NCBI GenBank assembly: GCA_964508055.1
Contig: CAZDRI010000007.1
Span: 1 to 64,000 of the forward strand
Direction of reading: 5' to 3'
Length of the DNA: 64,000 nt
Origin: CAZDRI01 sp964508055
GTDB taxonomy: Bacteria > Pseudomonadota > Gammaproteobacteria > PS1 > Pseudothioglobaceae
Shown: positions 17,759 through 27,739 of the stretch, piece by piece
Layout: each line of letters opens with the position of its first letter
Numbering within the stretch: the stretch's first letter is position 1
Notes under the pieces: generated by a model
The model's database searches: none
The model's input: the letters and a program-made list of their open reading frames with translations, nothing else
Told to the model about the DNA's origin: nothing
Program-made: the position numbers and the translations under genes

Positions 17759-19066
17759 TTATATTTCTTTGATATTTAATCCTGCTTGCTTTGCTAAATC
17801 TATAAAATTTGGAAATGATGTTTTGACATTAGCACAATCATTAATTTGTATTTCATAACCTGATGCTAAGCCAGCCATAGCAAAAGCCATAGATATGCGG
17901 TGATCATGATTAGAATCTATTGGTTTAGTTTGTTTTTTAAATTGCGAGCCATAAATTTTTATACCATCATCTAATACTTCTGTCTTAATTCCAAGTTCTG
18001 CTAAGCCATCTGCCATAACTTGAATCCTATCACTTTCTTTTACTCTTAATTCTTTTGCTCCTCTAAGTATTGTCCTACCTTTAGCACAACTTGCAGCTAT
18101 GAAAATAGCTGGAAACTCATCAATTGCTAATGGAACTAACTTTTTAGGTATGGTTATTGCTTTTAGGTCTGCTGATTTAACACAAATATCAGCAACTTCT
18201 TCTCCTGCTATTTTAGTTTTATTTATAACACTAATATCAGCTCCCATTAATTTTAAAATATCAATAACTCCTGTTCTAGTAGGATTAACATTAACTGCTT
18301 TTAGAGTTATTTGTGATTTTTTAGCAATAGTTGCACCTACCATAAAAAATGCAGCTGATGAAATATCAGCAGGCACAATAATTTGAGTTGCTTTAAGTCT
18401 ATCACCGCCTTTTATTTTAATTTTATTATCAGCTACTTTAATATCATAGCCAAATCCTTGTAACATCATCTCACTATGATTTCTAGTTACAGCTTTTTCT
18501 GTGATAACACTCTCTCCTTTAGCATAAAGTGCAGCCAATATAATTGCAGACTTTACTTGAGCTGAAGCAATTGGCATATCATATTTAATTGCTTTTAACT
18601 TATTATTAGCAATAATTTCAAGTGGAGGCATACCATTATTAGATTTAATTTTTGCCCCCATCATTTCTAAAGGTTTAATAATGCGCATCATTGGTCTTTT
18701 TGATAAAGACTCATCACCAATTAAAGTAGTATTAAATTTTTGAGCACTTAAAAGCCCAGCGATAAGACGCATAGCTGTGCCAGAATTACCTAAATTAAGA
18801 GCATTTTTAGGCTGTTTTAATCCATATAAACCTTTACCATAAATAACTACTTTATCGTTATCTCTTTCAATTTTAATGCCCATACTTCTGAAAGCTTGTA
18901 GAGTTCTAAGACTATCTTCTCCTGTTAGAAAACCTGTTATGTGAGTTGTACCTTCACTAATTGCTCCTAAAATAATACTTCTGTGAGATATTGACTTATC
19001 TCCTGGAACTTTTATATCACCTCTTAGAGTATCACTTGGTTTTATTACATAGCTAACTATCGCCAT
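17759..19066 (-). CDS. aroA: 3-phosphoshikimate 1-carboxyvinyltransferase (EPSP synthase)
   Basis: AroA joins shikimate-3-phosphate and phosphoenolpyruvate on the way to chorismate. The PEP and shikimate-phosphate motifs GDKSISHRSIILGAIS (near residue 23), LGNSGTAMRLIAGLL and RVKESDRIQVMADGLAELG are intact. The 435-residue length is normal. The LGNSGTAMR form is that of class II EPSP synthases. The start overlaps the 3' end of tyrA by 14 bp, so the two are translated together. Confidence 0.96.
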   Translation of the reverse strand: MAIVSYVIKPSDTLRGDIKVPGDKSISHRSIILGAISEGTTHITGFLTGEDSLRTLQAFRSMGIKIERDNDKVVIYGKGLYGLKQPKNALNLGNSGTAMRLIAGLLSAQKFNTTLIGDESLSKRPMMRIIKPLEMMGAKIKSNNGMPPLEIIANNKLKAIKYDMPIASAQVKSAIILAALYAKGESVITEKAVTRNHSEMMLQGFGYDIKVADNKIKIKGGDRLKATQIIVPADISSAAFFMVGATIAKKSQITLKAVNVNPTRTGVIDILKLMGADISVINKTKIAGEEVADICVKSADLKAITIPKKLVPLAIDEFPAIFIAASCAKGRTILRGAKELRVKESDRIQVMADGLAELGIKTEVLDDGIKIYGSQFKKQTKPIDSNHDHRISMAFAMAGLASGYEIQINDCANVKTSFPNFIDLAKQAGLNIKEI

Positions 19067-19919
19067 GATTTTCTATCCAATTATCGCGCAATTGTTTTGC
19101 TCTTAACAATTCCTGTTCTAATTTAGTTGTATCTTTATTTTTAATAAGAGTAGCTATATTTGCTAAGGATTTTTGATATTTTGCTATTTCTTTTAATAAA
19201 GCCTTATCATTGTTAATAAAAATATCTCTCCACATAATGCTATCTGAAGATGCTATTCTAGAAAAATCTTTAAATCCTCCTGCTGCATAATCATAAGCAT
19301 TAGGATTATTATCAGTTAAATAATTCATCAAACTAAATGATAATAAATGAGGTAGATGACTAGTCATTGCTAATAATTCATCATGTTTTTTAACACTCAT
19401 AGTCTCAATAATAGCACCTGTATCTTGCCACATTTTTGTTACTTCTTTTATAGCTTTATCTGTTGCATTTTTATGATAAGTAAGAATTACCCTTCTATTA
19501 TTAAAAAGAGCTCCATCTGCTGCTAGAGCCCCACTTTTTTCTTTTCCAGCTATTGGGTGTGCAGGAATAAAGTTTTTAGGTATATCACCAAAGACACCTT
19601 TTATCATTTTAATAACACTGCCTTTAGTAGAACCAACATCTGTTAGTACCATATTTGGCTTAAAATAAGGTTTAATATCTTTAAAAATAGCTGCAAAACT
19701 TTGAACTGGTGTAGCTATAACTATTACATCAGCATTATCCATAGCTATAGCAATATCTAAACTATAATCATCAATTATCTTTAAATTAACTGCTTGTTGA
19801 AGATGGGTTTCACTGCGAGAGTAGCCAGTAATTTTGCTAACAGCTTTTTTACTTTTTAATGCTTTTGCTAAAGAGCCTCCTATTAGCCCAACACCAATAA
19901 TTACTAACTTTTTAATCAT
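19053..19919 (-). CDS. tyrA: Prephenate dehydrogenase
   Basis: This enzyme makes 4-hydroxyphenylpyruvate (or tyrosine from arogenate) using NAD(P). The Rossmann fold opens IIGVGLIGGSLAKALK. The catalytic region has FIPAHPIAGKEKSGA, with the conserved His, and further on TSHLPHLLSFSLM. The 288-residue length fits the monofunctional form with no chorismate mutase or ACT domain. It is the first gene of the tyrA-aroA pair, a common gammaproteobacterial order. The substrate preference cannot be read from the sequence. Confidence 0.93.
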   Translation of the reverse strand: MIKKLVIIGVGLIGGSLAKALKSKKAVSKITGYSRSETHLQQAVNLKIIDDYSLDIAIAMDNADVIVIATPVQSFAAIFKDIKPYFKPNMVLTDVGSTKGSVIKMIKGVFGDIPKNFIPAHPIAGKEKSGALAADGALFNNRRVILTYHKNATDKAIKEVTKMWQDTGAIIETMSVKKHDELLAMTSHLPHLLSFSLMNYLTDNNPNAYDYAAGGFKDFSRIASSDSIMWRDIFINNDKALLKEIAKYQKSLANIATLIKNKDTTKLEQELLRAKQLRDNWIENHGDS

Positions 19920-20011
19920 AGCTGGATATTATACTGTGTTAATTTTTTATACTTTGAATAAAACTAATAAGACTTAGGTTGATAATAAAATTGTTGTTTT
20001 TTGTATAACAT

Positions 20012-20161
20012 AAGAGTGTTGCAAAATGTAAAAAGCACATTTCACAACATCTTTACCCAAGTTGTTTGTATGAGGAAGGGGAGTAAAATCAATAAGTTAA
20101 GAAACAATATATCTCCCCTTCCTCAAACTCCATCCCCAATAAGCTATTTCGCAATGGTCTT
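20012..20161. mobile_element. 150-bp MITE, copy 2
   Basis: Second full copy of the element at 3309-3458, in the same orientation and of identical length. A perfect 5-bp direct repeat, AACAT, flanks it at 20007-20011 and 20162-20166, which is the best evidence for transposition in this window. Both internal hairpin arms are preserved, and the changes GTAAAATC and ATATCTCCCC do not break the long arm. It lies between tyrA and phzF, 14 bp from the phzF stop. Confidence 0.88.
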
Positions 20162-20175
20162 AACATGTCTTGTAT

Positions 20176-20955
20176 TTACACATTTATATAGCCTTCAAGA
20201 TAAGGAATAGCTTTACCAGCTATAAAAACTTTAGCTCCATTAACTCGGCATAGTAATACCCCTCCTCTACTTGAAGCTTGATAAGCAATGAGTTTAGTTT
20301 TAGTAAGTTTTTCCGCCCAAAATGGAGCAAGTCCAGTATGGATAGAACCAGTAACTGCATCTTCATCTCCACAAAAATATCTTGATACAAAATCATATTT
20401 TGTTGATTTAGCTGTGACCACTACACTATGTGGGGCAAGTTTTTTAAGATATTCTTTATTTTGTTTTACATTTATAACATCAGTTTCATTTTTATATACT
20501 GCAAAATATGCTTGACTGTTGATTAAAACTTCACTAGGTTTAATAGATAAACCAGACAATAAATCTACAGCTATATTAGCAACAGGTTCTGGTTTTCTAT
20601 TAGGAAAAGCCATTTCAATATAATTATCTGTAGTTTTTGTGGCTATTATTGAACCAACTGCTTTAGCATAAATTGTTATATTTTTTAATTGTGGGTTTTG
20701 TTTAAAAATAACAAATGCTGCCGCTAAAGTTGCATGACCGCAAAATTCAACTTCTTTTGTTGGTGAAAACCAGCGGATTTTATAGTGGTCATCATTTACT
20801 TTTACTAAATATGCTGTTTCAGCAAGATTATTCTCCAAAGCGATTAACTGCATTAAATTGTCCTTGAGCCAATCTTTAGTGATAATAACAGCTGCAGAGT
20901 TACCGCCAAATTGAGTTTCAGTGAAAGCATCAACAACATTTATTTTTAATTTCAT
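20176..20955 (-). CDS. PhzF-family isomerase/epimerase
   Basis: A 259-residue member of the PhzF family, which has a diaminopimelate-epimerase fold. The N-terminal VDAFTETQFGGNSAAVII and the catalytic-glutamate region LAETAYLV are typical. Further markers are EVEFCGHATLAAAFVIF and the later GDEDAVTGSIHTGLAPFWAEKL. The substrate of most PhzF homologues is unknown and no phenazine genes are nearby, so no pathway is assigned. It stands alone between a MITE and rnr. A 25-bp tandem copy of the rnr tail lies just upstream of its start. Confidence 0.9.
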   Translation of the reverse strand: MKLKINVVDAFTETQFGGNSAAVIITKDWLKDNLMQLIALENNLAETAYLVKVNDDHYKIRWFSPTKEVEFCGHATLAAAFVIFKQNPQLKNITIYAKAVGSIIATKTTDNYIEMAFPNRKPEPVANIAVDLLSGLSIKPSEVLINSQAYFAVYKNETDVINVKQNKEYLKKLAPHSVVVTAKSTKYDFVSRYFCGDEDAVTGSIHTGLAPFWAEKLTKTKLIAYQASSRGGVLLCRVNGAKVFIAGKAIPYLEGYINV

Positions 20956-20980
20956 ACTTTTATCTCTTAATATAAATACT

Positions 20981-21030
20981 AATGCGCTGCAACAAAATCA
21001 ATTTTAATGCGCTGCAACAAAATCAATTTT
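20981..21030. repeat. 25-bp perfect tandem duplication at the rnr stop
   Basis: The unit AATGCGCTGCAACAAAATCA plus ATTTT occurs at 20981-21005 and again, identically, at 21006-21030. The second unit encodes the last codons of rnr (KIDFVAAH) and its stop; the first is a non-coding copy just after it. The identity indicates a recent slippage event. Confidence 0.9.
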
Positions 21031-23136
21031 TCTATCTTCTAAATTAACATTAGCTACTTGTATTTTAACTTCATCACCTAATTTATAGATTTTATTAGAA
21101 TGCCTCCCTACTAATTTATGATGTATCTCATCAAAAACAAAATAATCATTTTTTAAATCTTTAACATGTAATAGACCTTCAACCAGCACTTTTTTAAGTT
21201 CAATAAATAAACCAAAGGAATGCACTCCAACAATTAATCCTATAAATTTTTCACCAATCTTATCTTTCATAAATTCGCATTTTAACCATTGTTCTACATC
21301 TCTCGTTGCTTCGTCTGCTCTTCTTTCTGTTACTGAAAGATGCACGCCAATATTTTTAAAATCAAGTTTATTACTTTTATTTTTAAAAGTATTTTTAATA
21401 GCTCTATGCACTAATAAATCAGAGTAACGCCTTATCGGTGAAGTAAAGTGGGTATATTCATTTAAAGATAAACCATAATGCCCTATGTTCTCTGGACTAT
21501 AGTAAGCTTGCTGCATAGAGCGTAAAATTACAATCTGGATAATATCTTCATCAATTCTACCTTTTATTTTTTTTAAAACTTTAGCAAAATCTTTTGATGC
21601 TGGCTCTTTATCTCCACCCATAGTCAAACCTAAAGCTGATAAAAACTGTTTTAATGCTAATATCTTTTCTGCTTTTGGCTTTGGGTGTGACCTATGTAAA
21701 AATTCTGCATTTTCTTCTATTAAATACTTAGCTATAGCTCTATTAGCTAAAACCATACATTCTTCAATAATTTTATGAGCGTTATTTCTTTCTGTAGCAA
21801 CAATCTTTGCTATTTTCGCCTTATCATTAAATAATATATGACTTTCTGTTCTTTCAAAATCAAGAGCTCCTCTTTTATATTTTGCTATTCGCAAACTTTT
21901 ATACAGTCCATAAAGTGCATTTAGGTTTTCAATTACATTTTTATATTTTTTAGTTAGCTTTTTACAATTATCTTCTAATATTTGACTTACTTCACTATAA
22001 GTCATACGGGCTTTAGATTTTATTATTGAATCATATACGCTATATTCTAATAACTCACCTGTAAAATTTATTTTCATTTCACATACCATTACTAACCTTT
22101 CAACATTTGGATTTAATGAACATAAATTATTAGATAACTTCTCTGGCAGCATAGGAATAATTCTATTAGGAAAATATACTGAGTTACCCCTTTCAAAGGC
22201 TTGTTTATCAAGTAAGGTGTTAGGTTTTACATAATGCGACACATCAGCAATTGCTACCCATAATTTCCAAGCGTCAGCAGTTATTTCTGTATAAACTGCA
22301 TCATCAAAATCTTTAGAATCTTCTCCATCTATTGTTACAAAATTTAGATTGGTTAAATCAACTCTATCTTTTTTATCTTTTATTGAAATTTCACTATTGA
22401 TATTTTTAACTTCTAATAAAGTTTCATCAGAAAAAATATAGGGGATATTATGTTTGTGAATAGCAGATTCAATCTCTATACCTTCACCTAAATATTCGCC
22501 TAAAACTTTAATAATTTTACCTTCTGCTACTTCTTTAAAACTTGGATATTTAATGATTTTGACAATGACCATTTGTCCATTTTGATATTTACTGCTATCA
22601 ATATCTTTAATAAAAACAATATGCTTTATTCTTTCGTCATCTACAACTATATAACTTTCTTCTTTATCTAAATGCAGCCTTCCTACTAATGTTTCTGTTC
22701 TCTTAATTATCTCAACAATTTCAGCTTCTAATCTTGATGATTTTGAAGATAAAACCCTTACTCTTACCTCTTCACCATGGAATACTAATTGCATTTGCTT
22801 GGATGATAATTTTAAATCCCTGCAATCTTTATTTTTTAATTTCACAAAACCAAAAGATTTAGTAGTAGCTATTACTGTTCCAATAAAAGTTTTGTTTTTA
22901 TCATATAAACAAACTTCTTTTTTACTGCTTAAACTAAGCTGTTTATCACGAATCATCGCCGCAATTCTTTGACTAAAAGCTTTTTTTTGGTTTTCTTCCA
23001 AAGTCAAAATATCAAAAAGTTCATTTTTAGTATATTTTTTATCAGATACTACTGAAAGAATGTATTCTCTACTCGGTATTGGATTTTTATATTTTAAAGA
23101 TTCTCTTTTAAAGTATGGATCTTTAATTTCAAACAT
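21004..23136 (-). CDS. rnr: Ribonuclease R
   Basis: RNase R is the 3'-5' exoribonuclease that degrades structured RNA. The order is an N-terminal helix-turn-helix (residues 20-75), cold-shock domains (about 80-235), the RNB catalytic domain with the aspartates in DGEDSKDFDDAVY (near residue 270), and a C-terminal S1 domain with VGVHSFGLFIEL. The 710-residue length lacks the long basic tail of E. coli RNase R. Its stop lies in a 25-bp tandem duplication. It is the next gene after purA in a conserved cluster, 11 bp downstream. Confidence 0.95.
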   Translation of the reverse strand: MFEIKDPYFKRESLKYKNPIPSREYILSVVSDKKYTKNELFDILTLEENQKKAFSQRIAAMIRDKQLSLSSKKEVCLYDKNKTFIGTVIATTKSFGFVKLKNKDCRDLKLSSKQMQLVFHGEEVRVRVLSSKSSRLEAEIVEIIKRTETLVGRLHLDKEESYIVVDDERIKHIVFIKDIDSSKYQNGQMVIVKIIKYPSFKEVAEGKIIKVLGEYLGEGIEIESAIHKHNIPYIFSDETLLEVKNINSEISIKDKKDRVDLTNLNFVTIDGEDSKDFDDAVYTEITADAWKLWVAIADVSHYVKPNTLLDKQAFERGNSVYFPNRIIPMLPEKLSNNLCSLNPNVERLVMVCEMKINFTGELLEYSVYDSIIKSKARMTYSEVSQILEDNCKKLTKKYKNVIENLNALYGLYKSLRIAKYKRGALDFERTESHILFNDKAKIAKIVATERNNAHKIIEECMVLANRAIAKYLIEENAEFLHRSHPKPKAEKILALKQFLSALGLTMGGDKEPASKDFAKVLKKIKGRIDEDIIQIVILRSMQQAYYSPENIGHYGLSLNEYTHFTSPIRRYSDLLVHRAIKNTFKNKSNKLDFKNIGVHLSVTERRADEATRDVEQWLKCEFMKDKIGEKFIGLIVGVHSFGLFIELKKVLVEGLLHVKDLKNDYFVFDEIHHKLVGRHSNKIYKLGDEVKIQVANVNLEDRKIDFVAAH

Positions 23137-23147
23137 ATATAAGCATT

Positions 23148-24437
23148 TTATTCAAAAGGGTTGCGGCGTATTATTGTCTGCTCTCTATCTGCGCCAGTGG
23201 AAATAATATCAACATCTACACCACTTAATTCTGATATTTTTTTAACATAATCTTTAGCATTTTTAGGCAATTCTGCAAAAACTTTTATCTTAGTTGTATC
23301 TTCTTGCCATCCTGGTAGTTCTATGTATTCAGGTTTTAATTTTTCAAAATCTTCAATATTTGCAGGTATGTAATCTATATTTTCACCATTTAATTTATAC
23401 GAGGTACAAATTTTAATAGTTTCTAAAGTATCTAAAACATCTAATTTAGTAAGGCATATAGCGCTTACGCTATTAATTTTAAAAGACCTATTAAGTAACA
23501 CCATATCTAACCAACCACAGCGTCTTTTTCTGCCAGTTGTGGCACCAAACTCATGCCCTATTTTGCCTAATGTATCACCAATATCATCAAACAACTCGGT
23601 TGGAAATGGCCCACTACCAACTCTTGTGGTGTATGCTTTTACAATTCCTAAAACAAAATTAATATCTCTAATACCAACACCACTACCACATGCTGCACTG
23701 CCAGCAGTTGTATTAGATGAAGTAACATAAGGATAGGTGCCTTGATCTATATCTAATAATGTTCCTTGTGCCCCTTCGAATAAAATATTATCTTTACCTA
23801 GTGTATTGTGTATTTGTTTAGTAACATCATAAATCATATCTTTTATGAGCTTTGCTTGTGTTATTGCTTCAGTTAAAGTTTCTTCATAGCTTACTTCATC
23901 CGCATCATAGTAATTTTTTAAAATAAAATTATGATATTCCATAACTTTTTTTAATTTTTCAGCAAATATTTTTTCATTTAATAAATCACCAACTTTCAAG
24001 CCTCTTCTTGAAACTTTATCTTCATAACTAGGACCAATCCCATTACCTGTAGTGCCGATAGCTTTTTTTCCTAACTTTGCCTCTCTTGCATTATCTAATG
24101 CTATATGTATAGGTAGTATTAATGGACAAGACTGACTGATTTTTAATCTTGATTTAACATCAACACCAGCTTGCTCTAATTCATTAATCTCTTTTAATAG
24201 CGCTGATAAAGAGACCACTACCCCATGTCCTATTAGGCACTTAACATTTTTTCTTAATATCCCAGATGGTATAAGGTGTAAAACTGTTTTATTACCATTT
24301 ATTACTAATGTGTGTCCAGCATTGTGTCCACCTTGAAATCTTACTACAGCTTTTACTCTATCAGTAATTAAATCAACTATCTTGCCTTTACCTTCATCAC
24401 CCCACTGAGTGCCTATAATTGCTACATTTTTTGTCAC
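23148..24437 (-). CDS. purA: Adenylosuccinate synthetase
   Basis: PurA makes adenylosuccinate from IMP, aspartate and GTP. The signature GTQWGDEGKGKIVDLI opens the protein, and the catalytic-lysine region GIGPSYEDKVSRRGL follows near residue 128. VTSSNTTAGSAACGSG and the GTP-binding end KLDVLDTLE are also present. At 429 residues it is of normal length. It overlaps hisZ by 4 bp and is followed by rnr, as in many gammaproteobacteria. Confidence 0.97.
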   Translation of the reverse strand: MTKNVAIIGTQWGDEGKGKIVDLITDRVKAVVRFQGGHNAGHTLVINGNKTVLHLIPSGILRKNVKCLIGHGVVVSLSALLKEINELEQAGVDVKSRLKISQSCPLILPIHIALDNAREAKLGKKAIGTTGNGIGPSYEDKVSRRGLKVGDLLNEKIFAEKLKKVMEYHNFILKNYYDADEVSYEETLTEAITQAKLIKDMIYDVTKQIHNTLGKDNILFEGAQGTLLDIDQGTYPYVTSSNTTAGSAACGSGVGIRDINFVLGIVKAYTTRVGSGPFPTELFDDIGDTLGKIGHEFGATTGRKRRCGWLDMVLLNRSFKINSVSAICLTKLDVLDTLETIKICTSYKLNGENIDYIPANIEDFEKLKPEYIELPGWQEDTTKIKVFAELPKNAKDYVKKISELSGVDVDIISTGADREQTIIRRNPFE

Positions 24438-25405
24438 TTTAAATCCTTATTCAAACGCTCAACTAAAAATTTTAAATCCAAAGAAAAGCCTGTTGCCTCT
24501 CTAGGATAATTGCCGTATTCTTCACTTAATTTATTATATCTACCACCTTGAGCTATAGCTTTGGAAAAATCATTATGATAAATAGAAAATATTAATCCAC
24601 TATGATATTCGTATGTTTTCAACTCAGCCAAATCAAAATATAAGTTATTATGAAGCGGCTTTATAATTTTTATAAAATCATCTAACTCATTTATTGCTTT
24701 TATTGCACTTTTAATATTTTTAAATAATTGCTTTGCTTTTTTTATAACATTCTCATCACCTTCTAAAAGAATCAATTCTTTAAGTTCTTTGTTAATTTTT
24801 AAATCATTGTTAGCTAAAAAATTCTCTAGGTCAGGTAATGATTTTCTTTGGAATATATCTCTTAACTTACTTATTTTAATTGCAGCTAAATTTTCTTCAT
24901 TTATGATGGCATTAAAAATACCAATGTGCCCTAAATTTAGCACAGTGTCTTTATAGCCAATAATTGCTATTGACTCTAACATAAGTTTTACAATTTCTAA
25001 ATCTGCAGCTAATGATTTAAGTCCATATATCTCAGCACCTGCTTGGAGAAAGCTTCTACTACTATAAAAATCGTCCTTAGTTGTTTGCAGGATAGGGTTT
25101 ATATAACAAAATTTAGATACATCAGATTTATTAGAATATTTTGCATCTATTCTCGCTATTTGAGGGGTAGTATCAGCATGAATACCCATCATTTTACCTG
25201 TAAATTGGTCTACTACCTTAAAAGTCTTTAAATCTAAAGTTTCAGAAATTAAATATTGCGATTCTAAAAAACCAAGCATTGGTGGTATAACTAATTTATA
25301 ACCATTAGCTATATATTTATCTAATAGTTTTCTTCTTATTTTTTCTAATAACAATGCTTTTTCAAAAACAATTTCATCTATGCCTTCTGGCAGTTGCCAA
25401 CTCAT
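24434..25405 (-). CDS. hisZ: ATP phosphoribosyltransferase regulatory subunit HisZ
   Basis: HisZ is a class II tRNA-synthetase-like paralogue without ligase activity. It partners the short form of HisG in the first step of histidine synthesis. Markers are LPEGIDEIVFEKALLLEKIR at the start, DTTPQIARIDA near residue 58 and the C-terminal motif AIAQGGRYNKLSEEYG. At 323 residues it is rather short; members usually have 380-400, so parts of the C-terminal region are reduced. Its presence between hflC and purA predicts a short HisG outside this window. Confidence 0.88.
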   Translation of the reverse strand: MSWQLPEGIDEIVFEKALLLEKIRRKLLDKYIANGYKLVIPPMLGFLESQYLISETLDLKTFKVVDQFTGKMMGIHADTTPQIARIDAKYSNKSDVSKFCYINPILQTTKDDFYSSRSFLQAGAEIYGLKSLAADLEIVKLMLESIAIIGYKDTVLNLGHIGIFNAIINEENLAAIKISKLRDIFQRKSLPDLENFLANNDLKINKELKELILLEGDENVIKKAKQLFKNIKSAIKAINELDDFIKIIKPLHNNLYFDLAELKTYEYHSGLIFSIYHNDFSKAIAQGGRYNKLSEEYGNYPREATGFSLDLKFLVERLNKDLK

Positions 25406-25482
25406 ATATGGGAACCTTTATTATTAACTAATTTCTTAAAAACTTGCAAAAATTTATAATAATTGTTAGAAATTACCATACA

Positions 25483-26340
25483 TTACTTTTCAGGATTAAA
25501 ATGACGGAAAAAATCTGAATTTGGATTTAGAATTATCATATCTTTTTTATCAGTAAAAGATTTTTGATAAGATTCTAAACTACGATAGAAATCATAAAAT
25601 TCTTTATTTTTATTATAAGCTTCAGCGTAAGTGTTTGCTGATTTAGCATCACCATCACCGCGTATTTTTTCAGAATCACGATAGGCATTTGCTAAAATAA
25701 TTGTTCTTTCTTTATCCGCATTTGCACGGATTTTTTCTGCTTCTTCCGCACCTTCAGAGCGTAATTCTTTTGCTACTCTTTCTCTCTCTGCTGCCATTCT
25801 TCTATATACTGAATTACTAATCTCTCTTGATAAATCAATCCTTTTAATTCTAACATCAATAATTTTAATCCCAAATTCTTTTACATTAGTTTTAGCGAGT
25901 CTGGTTATATTTGTCATAATTTCAGTTCGTTCCCCAGATACAACTTCATTGATAGTTCTTTTAGAAAATTCACTTTTTAAGCCATCTTTAATAATTTGTG
26001 ATAATCTCAAATTTGCAAGGTCAATATCGCCTCCTACTGATGTATAGAATTTTTTTACATCTTCAATACGCCATTTAATAAAAGAATCAACAACAACATT
26101 TTTCTTCTCGCTTGTTAAAAATCTTTCTGGTCTAGCATCTAAAGTCTGCATTCTCTTATCAAATTTACGGATATTATTAATAAAAGGAACTTTAAAATAT
26201 AAGCCAGGTTCAGTTTCAACAGCCACAACCTCTCCAAGCCTAAATTTAATAGCGGCTTGTCTTTCATCAATAATATAAAGCGCTGAACTAGTAATTCCTA
26301 CCAACACTATGACTAATATAAATATTAATTTCTTTAACAT
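25483..26340 (-). CDS. hflC: HflC, FtsH protease modulator
   Basis: A membrane-anchored SPFH/prohibitin protein of 285 residues. One N-terminal membrane segment (about 4-20) is followed by the SPFH domain starting IIDERQAAIKFRLGEVV. The coiled-coil region carries AERERVAKELRSEGAEEAEK. With HflK it forms the large periplasmic cap around the FtsH protease. Its start codon shares a base with the hflK stop, so the two are coupled. The gene usually found between hflC and hisZ (DUF2065) is missing; 77 bp of non-coding sequence remains there. Confidence 0.95.
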   Translation of the reverse strand: MLKKLIFILVIVLVGITSSALYIIDERQAAIKFRLGEVVAVETEPGLYFKVPFINNIRKFDKRMQTLDARPERFLTSEKKNVVVDSFIKWRIEDVKKFYTSVGGDIDLANLRLSQIIKDGLKSEFSKRTINEVVSGERTEIMTNITRLAKTNVKEFGIKIIDVRIKRIDLSREISNSVYRRMAAERERVAKELRSEGAEEAEKIRANADKERTIILANAYRDSEKIRGDGDAKSANTYAEAYNKNKEFYDFYRSLESYQKSFTDKKDMIILNPNSDFFRHFNPEK

Positions 26341-27557
26341 TATCTTGTCTCCCTATTTCTAAACAGGTTTCTTAAATTTGGTCTTTTATTTTGTGTTTCT
26401 TGGCTTTGTTGATTTTTTTGGACTGGCTCTGCTACTTTTTTATTGTCTTCATTACTAGTTGATAAAATCTTATCTAAAGGTAAATACATTAAACTATTAC
26501 TATTAGAATCCATAATAATCTTAGTTGTTCTCATAAACACCTGTTCTAAAGTCTCTAAATAAAGGCGTTGTTTAGTAACTGCTGGAGCCTTTTCAAACTC
26601 TACTCTAATTTTGTCAAACCTTTGAGCCTCACCTTCAGCCTTTGAGATAACTTGAGATTTATAAGCTTTTGCTTCTTCAATAATTCTAGCGCTTAATCCT
26701 CTTGCTTTTGGGAGGATATCATTAGAATAAGCTTCAGCTTCATTAATAAGTCTTTCTTTATCCTCTCTGGCTTTTACTGCATCAGAAAATGCTGATTGCA
26801 CTTGCTCTGGTGGTTGAGCGTCTTGCATATTAACAGTTGTTATCTGCAGACCTGTTTTATATAAATTTAAAAGTTTTTGCCCTTCTTCTGCAATTTGCTG
26901 CGCTATTTCTGTTCTACCTTCAGTTAAGATAAAATCCATATTGTTTTTCCCAATAACTTGACGAATAACACTTTCAGATACTTGCCTGAGTGTTAAATCT
27001 GGATTAACAACATTAAATAAATACGCTACTGCATCATTTATTCTATATTGCACTGCAAATTTAGCATCAATAATATTTTCATCTTTAGTAAGCATTAAAG
27101 ACTCTGAACCAATGTTACCTGTTACTCTTACATTTTTTGCATTTAAACCACTACGAAAACCAATGTCAGCAGTTCTTATTTGAGCAACATTAACTGTTGT
27201 TACGGTTTCTATAGGATAAGGTAAGTGCCAATGTGGACCTTCAGAAGTTATTTCACTAAATTTACCAAATCTTAACTCTACTCCTTTTTCAGCAGGACCT
27301 ACAATATATACTCCAAATGCCAGCCAAACAATAACAGCAATAACTAAAAAAACACCTATACCTTTGAATCTTCTAGCATTGTTTTTACCATTATCATCAC
27401 CACTACCATTACCTCCATCAATAACATTCTTATTAATATCTTTAAATAAATTATCAAATTTAGACTTTAACTTTCTTATTATTTCATCTAACTCTGGTGG
27501 TGTTTGGTTTTGTCCACTACCCCAAGGTTTTTGATTGTTTGGGTCATTCCAAGCCAT
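26340..27557 (-). CDS. hflK: HflK, FtsH protease modulator
   Basis: The larger partner of HflC, 405 residues. The N-terminus is glycine and asparagine rich (AWNDPNNQKPWGSGQNQTPP), as in other HflK proteins. A membrane segment (about 68-86) is followed by an SPFH domain with GPAEKGVELRFGKF and a coiled coil ending in KAEGEAQRFDKI. The C-terminal tail is charged and disordered. It is the first gene of the hflK-hflC-hisZ-purA-rnr run. No hfq or hflX is adjacent; upstream is a 182-bp AT-rich gap. Confidence 0.95.
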   Translation of the reverse strand: MAWNDPNNQKPWGSGQNQTPPELDEIIRKLKSKFDNLFKDINKNVIDGGNGSGDDNGKNNARRFKGIGVFLVIAVIVWLAFGVYIVGPAEKGVELRFGKFSEITSEGPHWHLPYPIETVTTVNVAQIRTADIGFRSGLNAKNVRVTGNIGSESLMLTKDENIIDAKFAVQYRINDAVAYLFNVVNPDLTLRQVSESVIRQVIGKNNMDFILTEGRTEIAQQIAEEGQKLLNLYKTGLQITTVNMQDAQPPEQVQSAFSDAVKAREDKERLINEAEAYSNDILPKARGLSARIIEEAKAYKSQVISKAEGEAQRFDKIRVEFEKAPAVTKQRLYLETLEQVFMRTTKIIMDSNSNSLMYLPLDKILSTSNEDNKKVAEPVQKNQQSQETQNKRPNLRNLFRNRETR

Positions 27558-27739
27558 CTAATACTCCAAAAAACTTATAATTCTACTTGAATAAGTATTT
27601 TTACAAAAAATATCTTAAAAACAAAAAAACTAATTTTATTAAAAATTATCATATTTGTTCAAGTTGGACTATATACAAAAATTGTTTATTTTACATTGAG
27701 TAACAAAAATTATGCTGTTTTTATTAATATGAGTATATA

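Noticed and set aside
20001..20210. A 69-codon plus-strand frame over the second MITE copy
   Set aside because: It shares its sequence with the frame at 3271 through the repeat and continues into the antisense of phzF; not a gene.
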